From: Saprospiraceae bacterium
GTDB taxonomy: Bacteria > Bacteroidota > Bacteroidia > Chitinophagales > Saprospiraceae
Direction of reading: 5' to 3'
NCBI GenBank assembly: GCA_022448955.1
Contig: JAKVCU010000002.1
Span: 1 to 64,000 of the forward strand
Length of the DNA: 64,000 nucleotides
This document shows positions 44,797 through 54,463 of this stretch, piece by piece (the stretch's first letter is position 1; the number at the start of each line of letters is the position of its first letter). Position numbers and translations under genes: made by a program. The notes under the pieces are model-generated. The model was not told the origin of the DNA. It did not search any database and was given only the letters and a program-made list of their open reading frames with translations.

Positions 44797-46017
44797 ATGA
44801 AAAAATTGTACATACTTCTAATGGCAGTTGTGCTTGCCTTTTCCATCCATGCACAAGATAATACAAGCATTCCTCTGGTAGGAACTTGTCTAAATCCTGA
44901 TGAAGGAACTATTGAATTTCTTTTTGATCTAAATGCAAATTGCCCAGAAGCAGATCCGAATGGCGTCTTACCTGGAGTTCAGCAAATGGGGTTTCACTCT
45001 GGTGCCAATGATTGGTCTTCTATCGTGGCTTGGGATGATGCAGCCGCAGTACCAGCAGTCAACAATGGTAACGACACTTTAACTTTGACCATAAATGTCT
45101 CCGATTATTATGGCGTTGCTTTCGGTGACCTTAGTGATATCAAAATGGTAGTCAATAATGGTTTTGCTGATCCTTCCGACCCTTGGACAGTAGCATTACG
45201 CGATTCTACAGATGGCTCTAGCTTTGGGGATCCTACAGATTGCTCTGATCTCATTATGGTAATTTCTGACACACCAACCTGTAGTGATCTCAATCAAACT
45301 TCCAGTTTGGTATTATGGTCGGATACAGGAGATAGCGAAACTTGTGTAGATCCAGCATCTGGTAAAATTAAAATTGATCTAGATTATGAAATTCGTTGTA
45401 TAGAAGCAGATTCTACAGGCGTTTTAGCTGGAGCTCCCTCTTTAGGGTTTCATTCTGGAGCCAATAACTGGTCAACTATAGTTGGTTGGGATGATCCTGG
45501 TGCAGTTGAACTCGTTAATAATGGTAGTGACAACTTTTCTGCTGTCATTGATGTAATGGACTACTACGGTATGCCTTTAGAAGACTTAGAGAACATTAAC
45601 ATGATTGCTAACAATGGCCCAAATGATCCTGCAGCAGCATGGGATGTAGCTATTAGAGACCCTAAAGATGGTGGTAGCTTTGGCAACCCAAATCCTTGCT
45701 CTGATATTTTCATGCTAGTCAGTGAAGCACCAACATGTGACCTTTCCACTGGTACGAAAGATATTCAATTGCAGCACAGTTTCAAAGTGGCACCGAATCC
45801 ATTTAGTAATCGTACTTTCTTAGAATTTGATAATCCTCAGAACCAAACATTTAGCCTAGTCATTACAAATATGTCTGGTCAAATCGTTAGGAGAATGAGT
45901 AATATCACTGGAGAGCGAGTGTTAGTAGAAAGAGAGGATATGCCAGCAGGCATGTTTGTGGCAAATTTAATTGATGAAGAAGGCAATTTTGCTATTACTA
46001 AGTTAATCGTAAAATAA
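44797..46017 (+). CDS. T9SS-secreted protein with two tandem repeats
   Basis: This 406-residue protein has a signal peptide (MKKLYILLMAVVLAFSIHAQ), two homologous units of about 150 residues (about 30-165 and 185-318), and a T9SS domain from about 330 (FKVAPNPFSNRTFLEFDN). The units share GFHSGANDWSSIVAWDD / GFHSGANNWSTIVGWDD, a DYYG motif, SFGDPTDCSD / SFGNPNPCSD, and paired cysteines. I do not recognise the repeat family. It sits where SusE/SusF or surface glycan-binding proteins are usually found, so glycan binding is a fair guess. A hairpin terminator follows. Confidence 0.75.
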   Translation: MKKLYILLMAVVLAFSIHAQDNTSIPLVGTCLNPDEGTIEFLFDLNANCPEADPNGVLPGVQQMGFHSGANDWSSIVAWDDAAAVPAVNNGNDTLTLTINVSDYYGVAFGDLSDIKMVVNNGFADPSDPWTVALRDSTDGSSFGDPTDCSDLIMVISDTPTCSDLNQTSSLVLWSDTGDSETCVDPASGKIKIDLDYEIRCIEADSTGVLAGAPSLGFHSGANNWSTIVGWDDPGAVELVNNGSDNFSAVIDVMDYYGMPLEDLENINMIANNGPNDPAAAWDVAIRDPKDGGSFGNPNPCSDIFMLVSEAPTCDLSTGTKDIQLQHSFKVAPNPFSNRTFLEFDNPQNQTFSLVITNMSGQIVRRMSNITGERVLVEREDMPAGMFVANLIDEEGNFAITKLIVK

Positions 46018-46040
46018 ATAACGCTCCTATTTTTTACGGT

Positions 46041-46068
46041 AAAAGCGATACCCAAGCGTATCGCTTTT
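46041..46068 (+). terminator. Hairpin terminator after the tandem-repeat gene
   Basis: A perfect 11-base inverted repeat (46041-46051 and 46058-46068) with a 6-base loop and a TTTT end lies 23 bases after the stop codon. Confidence 0.75.
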
Positions 46069-46088
46069 GCTCCATAGAAAAACCAATT

Positions 46089-47402
46089 ATGAATAGATAT
46101 AGCCAATCACCTTTTTGTTTTATTATAGTTTTTAGCTTGCTGTTTTTTTCTTGCCAACCGGAAGAGAAAAAGCAAGAAATCTCAAAAATACACGCAGTAA
46201 TTAATGATCAAAAACCTGCTCTTGATTCCTTATTAGATTATTATGTTGATGAAGATTTTTATCCCTTTGTTTATGCTAGATTAGAAAATATCGATGGAAG
46301 TCTACTTTATGAACATGGCCAACAGAACGCAAACTTATTGCCTAATACCACAATCAATAAAGACACTTGGATCAGAATTTGGTCGATGAGTAAAATTGTG
46401 ACCATCACCTTAGCCCTAGATTTGATTGAAGAGGGATTACTCCATTTTGATGATCCAGTTACCAAATTCATTCCTGAATTTAAGAACCTCCAAGTTGCTC
46501 GAGCAAATGATGGTAGCCCACTTACCAATGTTAATTTATCAACCCTAGAAAACATATGCCCCCTACAACTTGTCCCTAATGATTCTGTAATGACTATCCT
46601 TCATCTTCTAAACCATCAGGCAGGATTTTACTATGCCACTACTGGTTTGGAATGTTTAGATTCCATGCTTGCCGAAAAGAATATCGCTACATCTAAGAAT
46701 AATCAGGATTTTATCGACCGATTAGCTAGCCTACCTTTAATTCAGCAGCCTGGTGAAAGCGATTATTATGGCATTAACACCACTGTCTTAGGCTTCGTAG
46801 CAGAACGGGCCTCCGGTAAAAGTTTAAAACAATTAGTGGATGATAAACTTGGCAAAGGTCTAAAGATAGCAGGTTTACAATATGGAATCCCTGATGGTAC
46901 TACTTTAATCCCAAAATTTACAGGTAGGGATTCGATGCTAAGAAAAGCCAAGAGAGGTGAATTGGACATCTTCGGTCCAGATGTTCCCGATTATGATCCT
47001 GATCATGAATTGTACCTCGGAGGTGAGGGCATGTTAGCTACTGCAGACGGTTATGCCGATTTTGTACGCATGTTAGTCCAACATGGCAGCCTTAATGGCA
47101 ACCGCTTTTTAGAAAAAGAGACTGTTGAAGATATCTATGCTCCACATAGTCAACTTGATAACCCATATGGCTATAATGGCTATAACCTTTGGGTTAGTGG
47201 TGATTCAATGCGTTTAAAAGGCCTTGGAGATGCTGGACTATGGCTTGGTGGAGGCTATGAGTGCACTCATTTTTGGGCAGATCCAAAACGTAATTTTGTA
47301 GGCGTTATTATGTCTCAAAATAATCAAGTAAAATCTCCTGGTTATGAAATGAATGATAAATTCAAAGGATTACTTTACAAAGCACTCTTCGAAATAGAAT
47401 AA
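46089..47402 (+). CDS. Serine hydrolase of the beta-lactamase family, lipoprotein
   Basis: This 437-residue protein belongs to the class C beta-lactamase/esterase EstB fold. The lipoprotein signal ends LLFFSC near residue 20. The active-site S-x-x-K motif is S99-M-S-K102 in RIWSMSKIVTI. LLNHQAGFYY near residue 175, YYGINTTVLG near 222 and the late LWLGGGYECTHFW near 390, which includes a G-x-G-like segment, complete the fold. Family members are mostly esterases, amidases or peptidases rather than true beta-lactamases; within a glycan locus a deacetylase or esterase role is plausible. It starts 20 bases after the terminator hairpin and probably has its own promoter or depends on readthrough. 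Confidence 0.85.
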   Translation: MNRYSQSPFCFIIVFSLLFFSCQPEEKKQEISKIHAVINDQKPALDSLLDYYVDEDFYPFVYARLENIDGSLLYEHGQQNANLLPNTTINKDTWIRIWSMSKIVTITLALDLIEEGLLHFDDPVTKFIPEFKNLQVARANDGSPLTNVNLSTLENICPLQLVPNDSVMTILHLLNHQAGFYYATTGLECLDSMLAEKNIATSKNNQDFIDRLASLPLIQQPGESDYYGINTTVLGFVAERASGKSLKQLVDDKLGKGLKIAGLQYGIPDGTTLIPKFTGRDSMLRKAKRGELDIFGPDVPDYDPDHELYLGGEGMLATADGYADFVRMLVQHGSLNGNRFLEKETVEDIYAPHSQLDNPYGYNGYNLWVSGDSMRLKGLGDAGLWLGGGYECTHFWADPKRNFVGVIMSQNNQVKSPGYEMNDKFKGLLYKALFEIE

Positions 47403-47436
47403 AATGCTTGGTATTGCACTAAATATCTTAGAGTTT

Positions 47437-47460
47437 CTTTGCGCAAGCTTAGAGCCATAA
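47437..47460 (+). promoter_or_regulatory. 24-base conserved motif upstream of the GH43 gene
   Basis: CTTTGC-CAAGCT-AGA-CCATAA occurs here, 11 bases before the GH43 start, and again at 58970-58993, with 21 of 24 positions equal. It may be a regulator-binding or leader element. Confidence 0.4.
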
Positions 47461-47470
47461 ATTTTTCAAT

Positions 47471-49171
47471 ATGAAATACATTCTTTTTTTTATTGTTTTG
47501 TTTCCTACAATTCTTCTTGCGCAGGACTCTAGCTTTTCGAACCCGATTCTGCCTGGAGGCCACCCAGACCCCTCTATTTGCCGAGTAGGTGATGATTATT
47601 ACATCGTAAACTCAACATTTGAGTATTTTCCTGCACTACCTATTCACCATTCAAAAGATTTGGTCAACTGGGAGCTAATCGGTTATGGACTACATAGAAA
47701 AGAACAAGCATCTGGTGTTGTAAATTTAATAGATGTTCAACAAAATGGTGGTATACACGCACCAACAATCAGATATCACGAGGGACTATTTTATATTATT
47801 GTCACTAATATTTATGGCTCTAAAGTGCCTGGCCTACCTGGCCAGAACGTAAACTTTATCATTACTGCTAAAAACCCTGCAGGCCCATGGTCTGATCCAC
47901 ACGTAATTGAAGGGGCTCCAGGAATAGATCCTGATATCTTTTTCGATGATGATGGAAAAGTCTATTTCATAGGTACTCATAAACCAGATGAGCCTAATGA
48001 GAATGGTATTGGAGAAATCTGGGTCCAAGAACTAGATTTGCAAAACTGGAAATTAAAAGGAAAACGTTCTTCTGTTTGGAAAGGTGCCTGTGGTGGTTGC
48101 TGTGTGGAGGGGCCACATATCTACAAGGAAAATGGTTTATACTACCTTCTTATAGCAGAAGGTGGAACGGGCCTAAATCATGCTGTAATGATTGCCGCTA
48201 GTCAACAAATTAGAGGACCTTATGACCCCAACCCTCGAAACCCAATATTGACTTCACGTCACTTATCTAACAACTACTGGGTCCACAGCACTGGACATGC
48301 TGATCTGGTTGAGTTACCTGATGGCCGCTGGTATATGGTTGCGCTGGGTAAAAGAAGTGATGTAAATGGCTCTACGAATATGGGGAGAGAAACTCACCTG
48401 ATTCCAGTAGTTTGGGAACCAGCTATTATCAGATGGCAGCAAGTCAGCGACACTGTTTGGGAACCTGTAGAATATTTATGGCCGGTTTGTGCGCCTGAAA
48501 CTGGCAGAGTAGAACGCCATCAAAAACTACCTTTCCCTAATCAACCACAATATAGGAATGATGCTTTTTCGGATAATTTTGACGCTGATCAGTTACAATA
48601 TGATTGGAACTTCAGAAGAGTACCTCAGGATAATACCTATTCGCTTACAGCCAAAAAAGGAAATTTGCGCCTTTATTTAAAGCCTCAAGTTCAGGCACTA
48701 AGAACGCAGTATAGCTTCATTGGCTTTAGACAAAAAGAAAACAACTTTGAATATGCTGCCAAAATGGCCTTCTCACCCAAAACGGAAAAATCAGAGGCTG
48801 GAATTAGTGTCATGCAGCAAGATAATAACTATATCAATTTTACTATAAAAAAGACTGATAATGATATGGTCTTACAGCTAGTAGTAAAAGGTCGAAATGA
48901 AGAAAGTCAAACCATAAAACAGCAACTATTAAAAAAATATAATGGTAATATCATTTTAAAATTAATCTCAAAAAATAAACGCTATCATTATTTATACTCC
49001 CTCAATGGTGGTGCATCTTTTGAAACATTTCAAGAAACTTCTGATGAGCTCGTTCTCTGTTATGGTTACATCGGAACAAACATTGGAATTTATGCTTCTT
49101 CCAATGGGAAAACAACAAATGAATATGCGGATTTTGACTGGATCAGCTATAAAGGATTTCCAGATTATTAG
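47471..49171 (+). CDS. Glycoside hydrolase family 43 enzyme
   Basis: This 566-residue secreted enzyme is probably a beta-xylosidase or arabinofuranosidase type. After a signal peptide (MKYILFFIVLFPTILLAQ), the five-bladed GH43 propeller spans about residues 22-330. The expected three acids are visible: base D33 in GHPDPSICRVGDDYYIV, D153 in GIDPDIFFDDDG, and acid E213 in CCVEGPHIYKENG. The C-terminal 190 residues (FSDNFDADQLQYDWNFRRVP onward) form a concanavalin-like GH43_C2/DUF1349 domain. Family 43 acts on xylans, arabinans and some galactans; the exact bond is not shown. A sulfatase follows after 44 bases. Confidence 0.92.
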   Translation: MKYILFFIVLFPTILLAQDSSFSNPILPGGHPDPSICRVGDDYYIVNSTFEYFPALPIHHSKDLVNWELIGYGLHRKEQASGVVNLIDVQQNGGIHAPTIRYHEGLFYIIVTNIYGSKVPGLPGQNVNFIITAKNPAGPWSDPHVIEGAPGIDPDIFFDDDGKVYFIGTHKPDEPNENGIGEIWVQELDLQNWKLKGKRSSVWKGACGGCCVEGPHIYKENGLYYLLIAEGGTGLNHAVMIAASQQIRGPYDPNPRNPILTSRHLSNNYWVHSTGHADLVELPDGRWYMVALGKRSDVNGSTNMGRETHLIPVVWEPAIIRWQQVSDTVWEPVEYLWPVCAPETGRVERHQKLPFPNQPQYRNDAFSDNFDADQLQYDWNFRRVPQDNTYSLTAKKGNLRLYLKPQVQALRTQYSFIGFRQKENNFEYAAKMAFSPKTEKSEAGISVMQQDNNYINFTIKKTDNDMVLQLVVKGRNEESQTIKQQLLKKYNGNIILKLISKNKRYHYLYSLNGGASFETFQETSDELVLCYGYIGTNIGIYASSNGKTTNEYADFDWISYKGFPDY

Positions 49172-49215
49172 GGTTTTCAAGATGCTCGTAAAGAAATTAA
49201 TAATTTCATATTAAA

Positions 49216-50850
49216 ATGAATAAATCCTTAATTACAGCTTTGTTATTGTGCTTAGGCAATATTTCATTTGCTTGGGAAATAACTTATTTTGCCACAGATG
49301 ACCATCCATACCTACAAGGTGAATATTTGCAAGAGCCTCCTAATATTGTTTTCATCATTGCAGACGACCTCAGCTGGAAACATTTGGGTGCCTATGGATC
49401 CGAAGAATTATTGACTCCAAATATTGATCGACTCGCAAGGGAAGGTGTTACTTTTGAAAATGCCTTTGTTAGTACCCCTTCCTGCAGCCCCTCTAGGGCA
49501 GCCATATTAACAGGCCGCAACGGTTTCGAATTAGAGGAAGGCGCTTCTTTATGGGGATATTTACCTGCTAAGTTTCCCACCTATACCTCGCTGTTAGAAG
49601 ACAAAGACTATGAAATAGCCTCTACTGGCAAGGCATGGGGCCCTGGCTTGCTAATCGACAGAAAACTGAACCCTGCAGGAAAACCTTATCTGAATATTCG
49701 AACAAACAAATACGCTTCTTCTTTTGACCAATCTCCTGTTTCAGATATCCATTATTCAGAAAATCTTAGCATTTTCTTAAAACAAATAGATCAGGATCAA
49801 GCCTTCTGCTTCTGGCTAGGCACCTTCGAACCACATCGTGGCTATAAAAAGGGACTAGCTGCAGTTCAAAAATTGGATTGCACAAGAATAAAAGTACCCG
49901 AATTTTTACCAAATGAAGATCAAGTGCGCAGTGATATCTGCGAATATCTTGCTGAAATTCAGCATATTGACCAAACCGTTGGGGAAGTTATAAATGTGCT
50001 GCAAGAGCAGAAGCGAATAGACAATACCATTCTTATCATTACATCTGATAATGGGATGCCCTTCCCGAGGGCAAAGGCAAACCTATATGATTATGGCACC
50101 CGCGTCCCTCTGATTGTTTGGTGGCCTAATCAAATAAAAGGAGGTAGAAGGGTTACGGACATAATTAGCCTTACAGATATTGCCCCCACCCTCTTAGAAA
50201 TAAGTGGTACTCCTATACCTGCTGAAATGTCAGGAAAAAGCTTTTTACCCCAGTTAATATCTAAACAATCTGGACAAATTGATCCCAAACGAAATACTGC
50301 CTACACCTACCGAGAGAGGCATGCTTTCTCTTATTCAAATGGAGGTTCCATTCCCGCCAGAGCCATTAGAACCAATGAGTATTTATTGATTCAAAACTTT
50401 AATACTGATTCTCTCACAAGAGATATTGATGGTGGGCCAACTAAAGACTTTATGGTTAAAAATAAAATCAAATATGCCGATCTCTTTCAACTTAGCTTTG
50501 ACAAAAGACAAGCATTTGAATTGTATGATATCTCGAAGGACAAATTTCAACTGAACAACCTGATTCAAGATCCAAACTATCAAAAAGTTTTTGAAGAATT
50601 GAGAAATCAGCTTCATACTTATTTAATATCAAGAAAAGATCCGAGACTTATGGCAGAACCTCAGCCCTTCCTGTATAATCCATATTTCGGATTTCTTTTT
50701 TCAAAGGGATTAATCAAATGGGCGCCTGATCAGCAGGGTCAAGATCTAAGCTTTACAGAAAGACGAAACCTATTAAAAAAAGCTTTTTTGATGGTGAATG
50801 AAGAAGATTGGTATAAGGAAATGATAAAAAAACAAAATGGAAAATTATGA
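49216..50850 (+). CDS. S1-family sulfatase 1
   Basis: This 544-residue arylsulfatase-type enzyme (alkaline phosphatase superfamily) probably removes sulfate esters from glycans. The signal peptide is MNKSLITALLLCLGNISFA. The metal site begins with VFIIADDLSWKHLG near residue 45. The formylglycine motif is C90-S-P-S-R94, which must be matured by an FGE or anaerobic SME encoded elsewhere. TSDNGMPFPRAK near residue 276 holds further metal ligands. The opening and ending resemble heparan N-sulfoglucosamine-type (S1_8-like) sulfatases, with low certainty. Its stop overlaps the next ATG by 4 bases. Confidence 0.92.
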   Translation: MNKSLITALLLCLGNISFAWEITYFATDDHPYLQGEYLQEPPNIVFIIADDLSWKHLGAYGSEELLTPNIDRLAREGVTFENAFVSTPSCSPSRAAILTGRNGFELEEGASLWGYLPAKFPTYTSLLEDKDYEIASTGKAWGPGLLIDRKLNPAGKPYLNIRTNKYASSFDQSPVSDIHYSENLSIFLKQIDQDQAFCFWLGTFEPHRGYKKGLAAVQKLDCTRIKVPEFLPNEDQVRSDICEYLAEIQHIDQTVGEVINVLQEQKRIDNTILIITSDNGMPFPRAKANLYDYGTRVPLIVWWPNQIKGGRRVTDIISLTDIAPTLLEISGTPIPAEMSGKSFLPQLISKQSGQIDPKRNTAYTYRERHAFSYSNGGSIPARAIRTNEYLLIQNFNTDSLTRDIDGGPTKDFMVKNKIKYADLFQLSFDKRQAFELYDISKDKFQLNNLIQDPNYQKVFEELRNQLHTYLISRKDPRLMAEPQPFLYNPYFGFLFSKGLIKWAPDQQGQDLSFTERRNLLKKAFLMVNEEDWYKEMIKKQNGKL

Positions 50851-53003
50851 AAAAACAAATCATACTTTACTGCCTATCTTATATTTTATTCCTTCCCTTT
50901 TTAAACGCACAGACAGTTGTTCATCAATTGTCATCTAATGATTTTGTAAAGGAATTTGATATTGCTGGTCCCTTTCATCAAAAAGGTTTGGCAGCGGATC
51001 AATGGACCGATTTACTTGAAATAGACTTCCTTGAAGAAGAAGGAAGCACCATAGAAAACATATCAGCTTACAATTGGAATGCCATAAAAACCAATGCTAA
51101 TCATTTATTAGATTTTAATCAAATACTAAATGATACTGCAGTGGCTGTTGCCTATGCCTCTTTTAATATAGAAGCCAAAGCAGCCACCAATGCTTTATTG
51201 CTCATTTACGTTCAGGATGGTGCAAAAATTTATGTAAACGATCAATATATATCTACCTATTTTGGTGGTACTTGGGGCCGCCTAGAGCCATTTCAGGTCT
51301 ATCTTAAGAAGGGCATCAACTCAGTAGTTATTAAGGTTCCAAACAAAGATTGGGGCTGGATGCTCTCTGTAAAGGTTTTGGAAGAAGAAGTAGGAAAAGC
51401 ATATCTTGATAAAGAAAAAGAAAAGATTGAATATTTATCATTTTTAAATAGTGGTTTGAAAGCAACCATGGATCCCGATTTCAATTCGGTCTTTAAGCAG
51501 GGTAAATTCCCAGAATTAGTGTTTGAAATGCCTGGCTTAGCTCGAAAATACCTTGGCAACTATTCTATGTCTGTTAGGTGGTTTGATCGTGAATGTAAAG
51601 AAGTAAAGTACCCAAAAGAAGCAGGCGCCTACGCTTATTATGCTGAAATTAAAGGATCAAATGGAAGACTCCTCAAGAAATCAAAAACGCTTTATTGCTT
51701 GCCTAATGATTGGATGGGATGGAACGAACGTTTAAGAGCTGATTTGGAATATATCCCTTTCAATGGAATTCCAAAAAGTATATGGTCAGAACACAAAAAG
51801 GCCATTGGAGACTTTATTGGATTTGATTTCTTAAAATCTATCCTTTTAGGTGATGATGCAGCTATCTTATTATCCTTCCTAGATGAAGTTCATAATAAAG
51901 ATTTGGCACCTGACCCATTTCTCACACCTCTAATTTTAGATGGAAACTACCATGCCAAATTAAAACAAAAAATTCTAAATATCGATGGGAAATACCCCTC
52001 TTTAAAAGCAGCGAAAACACTCAAGTTCTCCACACCAACCTTACATGATCCTCCTGAAAGAGATAGGAAAAAACTAAAAATTCTAACATCAGAATTAGAA
52101 GCAGTAGGTAAAGAGTGGATGGAAAATGGTGGTAGTCCATTTGATATGCTTATTGCTCAAAAGGGAGAAACTGTATTTCATGGAAGCTTTGGAACAGACG
52201 GTTATGGCTCATTTACTACTGAAACAACTAGCGAGATTGCATCCATTACTAAATTATTCACGGGTATACTTTTTGCTCAATATGTGGAACAAGGAATTAT
52301 TGGAATCGATGACCCTGTCGGAAAATACTTAACAGAATTCCCTCTTACTGGACCCAAAGCATTAACGCTAAGACATTGTTTCACGCATACTAGTGGCTTT
52401 TATGGTCATGGATTATTCGATGGTGTTCATAATACATGGCTCGAAAACTCCTTAGCCGATGTTATCAAAAATGATACCGTAGGAACCAGACATAATTATA
52501 ATGGAATGGGCTATGACTTAGCCGGAAAAGTCATGGAGGTAGTAAGTGGAAAAAGTGTTTTCACCTTATTGCAGGAATATCTTTACGAGCCTCTAGGCAT
52601 GAAAAATACTATCCATGAATGGGACTTAGGATATAGCGTACATAGCACTGCCCATGATTTGGCAAAAGTGGCTCAGTTACTTTTGAACAAAGGTTCTTAC
52701 GGAAACCAACAATTTTTTTCTAAGGAAGTCTATGATCAAATTATTCCTGTGGATTTAAATAGCTTTTACCCAGATATTCACCAAAAATGGGGTATTGGGA
52801 TAACAATGATGAACTGGTGGCTACCAGATGAAAACCGCTTCCTACTCTCTCCTAATATCATTGGCCATGGTTCTGCTACATCATCTGTTTTCTGGGTTAT
52901 CCCAGATTTGGATATGGTCATCACCCAATCTAGAAGACGTGGAAATCGTGATTTTGCTAAATATTTTAAAAAAATGATCAGCATTGTAGAATCACATTTT
53001 TGA
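50847..53003 (+). CDS. Serine hydrolase (beta-lactamase fold) with an N-terminal jelly-roll-like domain
   Basis: This 718-residue exported protein has a signal peptide (MKKQIILYCLSYILFLPFLNA). Residues of about 30-180 look like a galactose-binding jelly roll (LLLIYVQDGAKIYVNDQYIS, then INSVVIKVPNKDWGWMLSVK). A region of about 240 residues that I do not recognise follows. The C-terminal 290 residues form the serine hydrolase with S466-I-T-K469 in EIASITKLFTG, HCFTHTSGFYG near 510 and YNGMGYDLAGKV near 550. The fusion to a sugar-binding-like domain between two sulfatase genes supports an esterase acting on the same polysaccharide. ATGA overlap with the sulfatase upstream. Confidence 0.8.
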   Translation: MKKQIILYCLSYILFLPFLNAQTVVHQLSSNDFVKEFDIAGPFHQKGLAADQWTDLLEIDFLEEEGSTIENISAYNWNAIKTNANHLLDFNQILNDTAVAVAYASFNIEAKAATNALLLIYVQDGAKIYVNDQYISTYFGGTWGRLEPFQVYLKKGINSVVIKVPNKDWGWMLSVKVLEEEVGKAYLDKEKEKIEYLSFLNSGLKATMDPDFNSVFKQGKFPELVFEMPGLARKYLGNYSMSVRWFDRECKEVKYPKEAGAYAYYAEIKGSNGRLLKKSKTLYCLPNDWMGWNERLRADLEYIPFNGIPKSIWSEHKKAIGDFIGFDFLKSILLGDDAAILLSFLDEVHNKDLAPDPFLTPLILDGNYHAKLKQKILNIDGKYPSLKAAKTLKFSTPTLHDPPERDRKKLKILTSELEAVGKEWMENGGSPFDMLIAQKGETVFHGSFGTDGYGSFTTETTSEIASITKLFTGILFAQYVEQGIIGIDDPVGKYLTEFPLTGPKALTLRHCFTHTSGFYGHGLFDGVHNTWLENSLADVIKNDTVGTRHNYNGMGYDLAGKVMEVVSGKSVFTLLQEYLYEPLGMKNTIHEWDLGYSVHSTAHDLAKVAQLLLNKGSYGNQQFFSKEVYDQIIPVDLNSFYPDIHQKWGIGITMMNWWLPDENRFLLSPNIIGHGSATSSVFWVIPDLDMVITQSRRRGNRDFAKYFKKMISIVESHF

Positions 53004-53092
53004 TCGTTTTTCTAAACAATAATAACTATTCAGGACCATGGGCCTGTTGTCAGGATAAGCGTACAATGTCCAAGTTTAAAAAGTGTAAGAGC

Positions 53093-54442
53093 ATGAAGAA
53101 TTCTCATTCATTTCTTGTATTGCCTTTGTTTTATCTTTTGCTTTCATGTAATCCTCTAGAAAAGCAAAATAACCAAGCTTCTCCTAATATTATCCTTATC
53201 ATGGCAGATGATTTGGGATATGAAACCATTACCGCTAATGGAGGCAACTCCTACTCTACTCCAGCTATAGATAAGATGGCAGCAAGTGGTATGCGATTCG
53301 AACACTGCTATGCTCAGCCTCTCTGCACACCAAGTCGAGTGAAGATTATGACTGGTATTTACAACGTAAGAAATTATCAAGAATTTGGCTTACTAGATGA
53401 TAAACAGACTACTTTTGGTCATATTTTTCGTGATGCAGGTTATGCTACCTGCATTGTTGGCAAATGGCAACTAGGGAAAGATTCACTCAGTCCCTATAAT
53501 GCAGGCTTCGATGAACATTGCCTGTGGCAACTCAGTGAAGGACGTACAGATGGTACTGCTCGAGACACGCGCTTTTCTGAACCTGTTTTGGAAGTCAATG
53601 GTATCCTAAACACCTATAATCAGAATGAATTTGGCCCTAAGATTGTCAGTGATTATGCGCTTGACTTTATCAAAAGACAGTCCCTCAATAAAAAGCCTTT
53701 TTTCCTTTACTATCCTATGCTTTTAACTCATTGTCCTTTTAGCCCTACACCAGATTCACCAGAGTGGCAGATAGATACCCAAGCAATCATGACCTATAAG
53801 GGTAAAGCTAAATATTTTAAAGATATGATGGCTTATACTGATAAAATAGTCGGATCTATCAACGACCAACTCCAATCTTTAGGAATAGCAGATAATACAA
53901 TTGTGATTTTTACAGCGGATAATGGTACAGATAAACCGATTGTCTCTCAAATGAACAAAAAAGAAGTGGTGGGTGCTAAAGGTAAATCAACTGATGCCGG
54001 AACTCGTGTTCCACTTATTGTAAAATGGGATCAAAATATACAAGCTGAACAAGTAAGTAATAGCCTAATCGATTTAAGTGATATCCTTCCTACTATTTGT
54101 GCTGCTGCAAATATAGAAGTTCCAGAAGTACTCGATATTGATGGATGGAGTTTTTTGCCTGAGCTATTAGGTCAAGAAGGAGAAAAGCGAAAGTGGGTAT
54201 ATAGTTGGTATTCAAGAAATGGAAAGGAAGAGGAGGCCATTGTTTTTGCTCGCAATCACGATTACAAACTTTATCAATCAGGAGCTTACCACTACCTTCC
54301 AAATGATTTGTTAGAGGAACACCCTCTTCACTTAGAGCAACTAAACAAGGAAGAGCAACTGACTTATGAGATGCTAGATAAGGTATTGAAGCAATATCAG
54401 AAAAGAAGACTTGAAAACCAGAAAGACATGTCTTTCGAATAA
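53093..54442 (+). CDS. S1-family sulfatase 2, lipoprotein
   Basis: This sulfatase of 449 residues starts best at the ATG at 53093, which gives a clean lipoprotein signal (MKNSHSFLVLPLFYLLLSC). The frame stays open to 53000, but the first 31 codons there are hydrophilic and look non-coding. ILIMADDLGYETITANGG near 38 begins the metal site, and C78-T-P-S-R82 is the formylglycine motif. IVGKWQLGKDS near 121 and FTADNGTDKP near 280 are further active-site parts. ILPTICAAANIEVP near 340 is typical of the family. An 89-base gap separates it from the previous stop. Confidence 0.9.
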   Translation: MKNSHSFLVLPLFYLLLSCNPLEKQNNQASPNIILIMADDLGYETITANGGNSYSTPAIDKMAASGMRFEHCYAQPLCTPSRVKIMTGIYNVRNYQEFGLLDDKQTTFGHIFRDAGYATCIVGKWQLGKDSLSPYNAGFDEHCLWQLSEGRTDGTARDTRFSEPVLEVNGILNTYNQNEFGPKIVSDYALDFIKRQSLNKKPFFLYYPMLLTHCPFSPTPDSPEWQIDTQAIMTYKGKAKYFKDMMAYTDKIVGSINDQLQSLGIADNTIVIFTADNGTDKPIVSQMNKKEVVGAKGKSTDAGTRVPLIVKWDQNIQAEQVSNSLIDLSDILPTICAAANIEVPEVLDIDGWSFLPELLGQEGEKRKWVYSWYSRNGKEEEAIVFARNHDYKLYQSGAYHYLPNDLLEEHPLHLEQLNKEEQLTYEMLDKVLKQYQKRRLENQKDMSFE

Positions 54443-54463
54443 ATTCGTTCAAATAGGAAGCTT

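Noticed and set aside
46089..47402. Beta-lactamase-like gene as an antibiotic-resistance gene
   Set aside because: The S-x-x-K fold is shared by many esterases and peptidases. The setting is a glycan-degradation locus and no other resistance feature is near.
53000..53092. Upstream extension of sulfatase 2 to the ATG-equivalent at 53000
   Set aside because: The extra 31 codons are hydrophilic and would put the lipoprotein signal in the middle of the chain. The ATG at 53093 gives a normal signal.
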